NCBI GenBank assembly: GCA_938045565.1
Contig: CALIAZ010000035.1
Location: 1 to 8,983, forward strand
From: an uncultured Atopobium sp.
GTDB taxonomy: Bacteria; Actinomycetota; Coriobacteriia; Coriobacteriales; Atopobiaceae
DNA length: 8,983 bases
Reading direction: 5' to 3'
Below, piece by piece: positions 6,268-8,983 of this stretch (within the stretch, counting starts at the first letter, position 1; every line of letters begins with the position of its first letter). The notes under the pieces were generated by a model. It saw only the letters and a list, made by a program, of their open reading frames with translations, was not told the origin of the DNA and ran no database searches. A program made the translations under genes and the position numbers.

Positions 6268-6948
6268 TTATCTAAACCACTGGAAGAGCAAAAGCGAGAG
6301 ACACGTGCGAGCCATATACATAATTGAGTTATAGAAGCTCAAGTAGGACTCGCCGCCTTGACGCTCACGCATCTCAGTTTCAATCTCGACAACCTTTGCG
6401 CCGCGACGCATCAGCAATGAGATGGTGTCGGGCTCGGGGGAGAAGTCAAAGGAGCATGCGTACGTTTCAATCAGGCTGCGGTCGTACATACGCATGCCTG
6501 ACGTGGGGTCAGTGATGGTCTGACCAGTACTTGTTTTGATAAGCCAAGAAATAAGCTTGGAGCCAATCTCTCGGGGAGAGTTTCCGCGAGCCTTGGTGAC
6601 AAAGCGAGAAGCAATAACAATGTTTGCTCCCTCGTTTACCATTGCCTGGGCCATAGGAGCAATGTATTCTGGCCTGTGCTGGCCATCGGAGTCAAACTGC
6701 ACCACCGCATCGTAGCCATGCTCTTTTGCATAGCGCATACCGGCCCTAAAGCCAGCAGAAAGACCACCATTAACAGGTAAATTAAGGTAGTTAAATCCAC
6801 GCTCTTTACAGATATCCAGTGTGCGGTCAGCGGAGCCGTCGTTGATTATGATGTAATCAACTTGAGGAGCTACCTGGCACAACTCTGTAATAGTTGAAGC
6901 AATGCAGGCTTCTTCGTTGTAAGCGGGAACGACTGCAAGAATTCTCAC
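6268..6948 (-). CDS. DPM1/GtrB-like family 2 glycosyltransferase (polyprenyl-phosphate sugar synthase type)
   Basis: The 226-residue protein opens RILAVVPAYNEE and continues with IIINDGSADRT (NDGS about 36-39). QFDSDGQH (about 84-91) holds the DxD metal site. TDPTSGMRMYDR (about 146-157) and ERQGGESYL (about 195-203) are hallmarks of the DPM1/GtrB subgroup, which loads a sugar from a nucleotide donor onto dolichyl or undecaprenyl phosphate. Only one hydrophobic stretch lies near the C-terminus (about 207-224), instead of the two membrane spans of GtrB proteins; the DUF2304 neighbour may supply the membrane anchor. I choose the GTG at 6948-6946, giving MRILAVVPAY. AAAGGA (6959-6954) is 5 bases before it, whereas the ATG at 6954 would overlap this ribosome-binding site. 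The sugar transferred is not known. Confidence 0.9.
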   Translation of the reverse strand: MRILAVVPAYNEEACIASTITELCQVAPQVDYIIINDGSADRTLDICKERGFNYLNLPVNGGLSAGFRAGMRYAKEHGYDAVVQFDSDGQHRPEYIAPMAQAMVNEGANIVIASRFVTKARGNSPREIGSKLISWLIKTSTGQTITDPTSGMRMYDRSLIETYACSFDFSPEPDTISLLMRRGAKVVEIETEMRERQGGESYLSFYNSIMYMARTCLSLLLFQWFR

Positions 6949-7064
6949 GAGCATCCTTTGAATTGCAAATTACACGTTAACTGCATGGATATCATAACTC
7001 AAAAGCCTTATTAATCTTGACTCGTATATAGTAGATTACCTAAAGAAATCGAAAGGTGAACGCT
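6949..7064. promoter_or_regulatory. Divergent intergenic region between the DPM1-like unit and the rmlC unit
   Basis: Minus strand: TATGAT (6996-6991, 5 of 6) is a plausible -10 for the glycosyltransferase, with a weak -35. Plus strand: TATAGT (7027-7032, 5 of 6) is a plausible -10 with a poor -35. A TTGACT (7017-7022) also looks like a -35 but has no good -10 at 16-18 bases. The plus ribosome-binding site AAAGG (7052-7056) ends 8 bases before ATG 7065. The region is AT-rich with no strong hairpin. Confidence 0.35.
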
Positions 7065-7670
7065 ATGGAGTTTCCAAAAGAGCTTAAAAACCCTATTCAA
7101 TCGGGCAATTTTACGTTTTATGACACCTCGATTGAAGGTGTAAAGGTTGTGGACGTAAAGCTGTACGGCGACGCTCGTGGTGGCTTTATGGAGACTTACC
7201 GTGAAGAAAACTTTGTTGCCGGCGGTATTGATGCTTCGTTTGTACAGGACAATCAGTCCTATTCCGTTCAGGGTGTGCTCCGTGGCCTTCACTTCCAGAT
7301 TGAGCATCCGCAGGCAAAGCTTGTGCGCGTAATCTCCGGCACTGTCTTTGACGTTGCTGTTGATCTGCGAGAGGGAAGTCCAACTTGGGGTCAGTGGGAA
7401 GGCGTTGTCCTGTCCGCTGAGAACCGCAGACAGTTCTTTGTTCCTCGCAGCTTTGCCCACGGCTTTTTGGTCCTCTCTGAGACTGCGGAGTTCTGCTACA
7501 AGTGCGACGACATCTATCATCCAGGTGATGAGGGTGGCATTATGTGGAACGATCCAGAGCTTGGCATTGAGTGGCCAGCATTTCTTGGTGAGAAGACCTT
7601 AGATCCAGCAAAGGTTATTCTTTCTGACAAAGATAAGATTCATCCAGCACTTTCTTCACTTAAGAAGTAA
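7065..7670 (+). CDS. rmlC: dTDP-4-dehydrorhamnose 3,5-epimerase family protein
   Basis: The 201-residue cytosolic cupin is about 15-20 residues longer than typical RmlC at its N-terminus. Family motifs seen are DARGGFMETYRE, FVQDNQSYS, VLRGLHFQ with the catalytic His (about 76), KLVRVISGTVFDVAVDLR with Lys (about 85) and Asp (about 96-100), PRSFAHGFLVL, and CYKCDDIYHP with the Tyr (about 135). RmlC inverts C3 and C5 of dTDP-4-keto-6-deoxyglucose on the way to dTDP-L-rhamnose. The usual rmlA, rmlB and rmlD partners are not in the window, so they are elsewhere, or the enzyme feeds another dTDP-sugar. The ATG at 7065 is chosen because AAAGG lies 8 bases before it; the GTG at 7056 overlaps that site. 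The gene ends with tandem TAA stops. No terminator separates it from the U32 gene 26 bases on. Confidence 0.9.
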   Translation: MEFPKELKNPIQSGNFTFYDTSIEGVKVVDVKLYGDARGGFMETYREENFVAGGIDASFVQDNQSYSVQGVLRGLHFQIEHPQAKLVRVISGTVFDVAVDLREGSPTWGQWEGVVLSAENRRQFFVPRSFAHGFLVLSETAEFCYKCDDIYHPGDEGGIMWNDPELGIEWPAFLGEKTLDPAKVILSDKDKIHPALSSLKK

Positions 7671-7696
7671 TAAGCGCTGAAGGCAAGTTAGGTACT

Positions 7697-8983
7697 ATGA
7701 ACGAACGTAATCGTCGTGAGCGAGAATCCACAGCTCACGAGCTAAATCGCATGAACGAGCCAGAGTGGACTGAGGAGGCCTTTGATAAGGAGCTTCCATC
7801 TCAGCCACTCCCTCGTGCAACACAGATGGAACTTCTCGCCCCCGCAGGAGGTCCTGCGCCATTTACCGCAGCTCTTGCTGGTGGTGCTGACGCTATTTAC
7901 TGCGGCTTAGGCAACAACTTCAATGCTCGCCGTGGCGCGGACAACTTTGATGACGAGTCGTTTGTGCGTGCGTGCAGGCAGGCTCATCTAGCTGGCGCTC
8001 GCGTGTACGTCACCGTTAACGTTGTTGTTAAGTGGGACGAGATGCAGCGTGTACTGCGTCTGATTCGCCGTGCGTGGGTTCTTGGCGCTGATGCTTTTAT
8101 CATCCAGGACTGGGGTCTTATGTCTCAGGTAAGAAAGACCTGGCCAGAGATTGAATGCCACGTATCAACGCAGGCAAACATTCACGATACACGCGGTGTT
8201 GCTGCCTGTAAAAAGCTTGGCGTGGGCCGTGTTACGCTGTCCAGAGAGCTTACTAAAGAAGAGATCTCTACCATTTCCAAGCTTGGTGTTGAACTGGAGT
8301 GTTTTGGCCACGGTGCCCTGTGTTTCTGTTATTCGGGCATTTGCCATATGTCATCTATGCGTGGAGACCGCTCCGCTAACCGCGGAGCTTGTGCTCAGCC
8401 GTGTCGTCTGCCGTATGAGTTGCTTAACTCTAAACATGAAGTTGTTTCGATGGGTGGCATTGATAGGCTGCTCTGCCCTAAGGATTATTGCACCATTGAT
8501 GACGTGCCCGACATGATTGAAGTGGGAGTGGGCTCACTTAAAATTGAGGGCCGTATGAAGGCACCTGAGTACGTGTACTCGGTTGTGTCTTCGTATCGTC
8601 AGGCAATTGATGCTGCCGAGAAGGGCGTGGATAACCAGGCCGATGTGGCCCGTCGTCACCGTTTGCTTAAACGCTCATTTAACCGTGGTCTGACCAACGC
8701 TTACCTGCATGGTACCGCTGGCAACGAGATGATGAGCTACGAGCGCTCCAACAACCGTGGTGAGATTGTCGGTGAGGTTACCGGAGGACGTCCACTTGAG
8801 GATGCTCTTGAGCGCAAGAGCGGTCTTAATGGCGGCCGCGTTAAGCTACGTCGCTATAAGCAGGCAGATGTTGACCTTATCGCACATGCACCTATTGGCA
8901 AGAACGACTTGCTTGAGATTAGACCTCTCGATGAGCCTGACAAGTTTTTGACCGCTCTTTGTCCTGTAGACGTTGAGCCAGGT
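7697..8983 (+). CDS. U32 family protein, RlhA/TrhP-like (5' part; gene runs off the right edge)
   Basis: The frame stays open for 429 codons from ATG 7697 to the window end. Residue 44 onward is the classic U32 start MELLAPAGG, followed by ADAIYCGLGNNFNAR, VYVTVNVVV, FIIQDWGL, and HVSTQANIHD. Then comes the U32 signature ECFGHGALCFCYSGICHMSS (201-220) and GACAQPCRLPYEL (230-242). Cys209, 216, 232 and 236 are in the positions of the iron-sulfur ligands of this family. Although classed as peptidases, characterised bacterial members (RlhA, TrhP) are prephenate-dependent RNA hydroxylases acting on 23S rRNA C2501 or tRNA U34. The continuation beyond the core (FNRGLTNAYLHG and a following region) fits the longer RlhA/DUF3656 type better than TrhP; this is inference. 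A 43-residue charged N-terminal extension precedes the core. The ATG at 7697 has a modest AGG upstream, and the later ATG has none. Confidence 0.87.
   Translation, partial: MNERNRRERESTAHELNRMNEPEWTEEAFDKELPSQPLPRATQMELLAPAGGPAPFTAALAGGADAIYCGLGNNFNARRGADNFDDESFVRACRQAHLAGARVYVTVNVVVKWDEMQRVLRLIRRAWVLGADAFIIQDWGLMSQVRKTWPEIECHVSTQANIHDTRGVAACKKLGVGRVTLSRELTKEEISTISKLGVELECFGHGALCFCYSGICHMSSMRGDRSANRGACAQPCRLPYELLNSKHEVVSMGGIDRLLCPKDYCTIDDVPDMIEVGVGSLKIEGRMKAPEYVYSVVSSYRQAIDAAEKGVDNQADVARRHRLLKRSFNRGLTNAYLHGTAGNEMMSYERSNNRGEIVGEVTGGRPLEDALERKSGLNGGRVKLRRYKQADVDLIAHAPIGKNDLLEIRPLDEPDKFLTALCPVDVEPG

Noticed and set aside
5936..6334. 132-codon plus-strand open frame
   Set aside because: It overlaps the DUF2304 and glycosyltransferase genes on the other strand, and its composition does not resemble a folded protein.
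7011..7520. 169-codon minus-strand open frame
   Set aside because: It lies antisense to the well-supported RmlC gene, shows no family motifs, and has no ribosome-binding site of note; it is a shadow frame.
8151..8516. 121-codon plus-strand open frame
   Set aside because: It sits inside the U32 gene in another frame; the U32 frame carries the conserved signature.
1..8983. tRNA, rRNA, CRISPR arrays, insertion sequences, direct repeats
   Set aside because: No cloverleaf-like, repeat-spacer or transposase signals were found on reading both strands.

Overview
The window looks like a surface-polysaccharide or teichoic-acid-like biosynthesis locus from a bacterium of moderate GC content. Gene order and protein style (a membrane protein with a YVDPSVMTYTIQ-type motif, LicD, a cytidylyltransferase/oxidoreductase fusion, a DUF2304 + GT2 pair, a U32 protein) suggest an anaerobic Gram-positive, most likely a member of the Coriobacteriia such as an Atopobium/Lancefieldella relative. 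That placement is inference from protein style, not from a database match.

Layout: two divergent transcription units meet tail to tail. From a compact divergent promoter region at about 3572-3634, a minus-strand unit reads leftward: a GT2 glycosyltransferase (2768-3571), a class V PLP aminotransferase (1590-2675), a TagD-type cytidylyltransferase fused to a Gfo/Idh/MocA oxidoreductase (244-1587), and the start of a small membrane protein that runs off the left edge (1-151 or a little longer). Rightward from the same promoter region come a LicD phosphotransferase (3635-4558) and a Wzx-like flippase (4561-5811). A bidirectional intrinsic terminator (5794-5822) closes this unit and overlaps the end of the flippase gene.

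A second divergent pair is fired from about 6949-7064. Leftward lie a DPM1/GtrB-like polyprenyl-phosphate glycosyltransferase (6268-6948) and a DUF2304 membrane protein (5872-6258), which end at the same terminator. Rightward lie an RmlC-type epimerase (7065-7670) and a U32/RlhA-like protein (7697 to the right edge), the last being RNA modification rather than envelope chemistry.

How they may work together (inference): the fusion enzyme would make a CDP-activated polyol phosphate such as CDP-glycerol. Its oxidoreductase half could oxidise a carbinol, the tightly coupled aminotransferase could aminate the resulting carbonyl, and LicD could pass the phospho-(amino)alcohol onto a glycan assembled by the GT2 enzymes and exported by the flippase. 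RmlC supplies dTDP-L-rhamnose precursor. No RNA genes, CRISPR arrays, insertion sequences or phage genes were seen.
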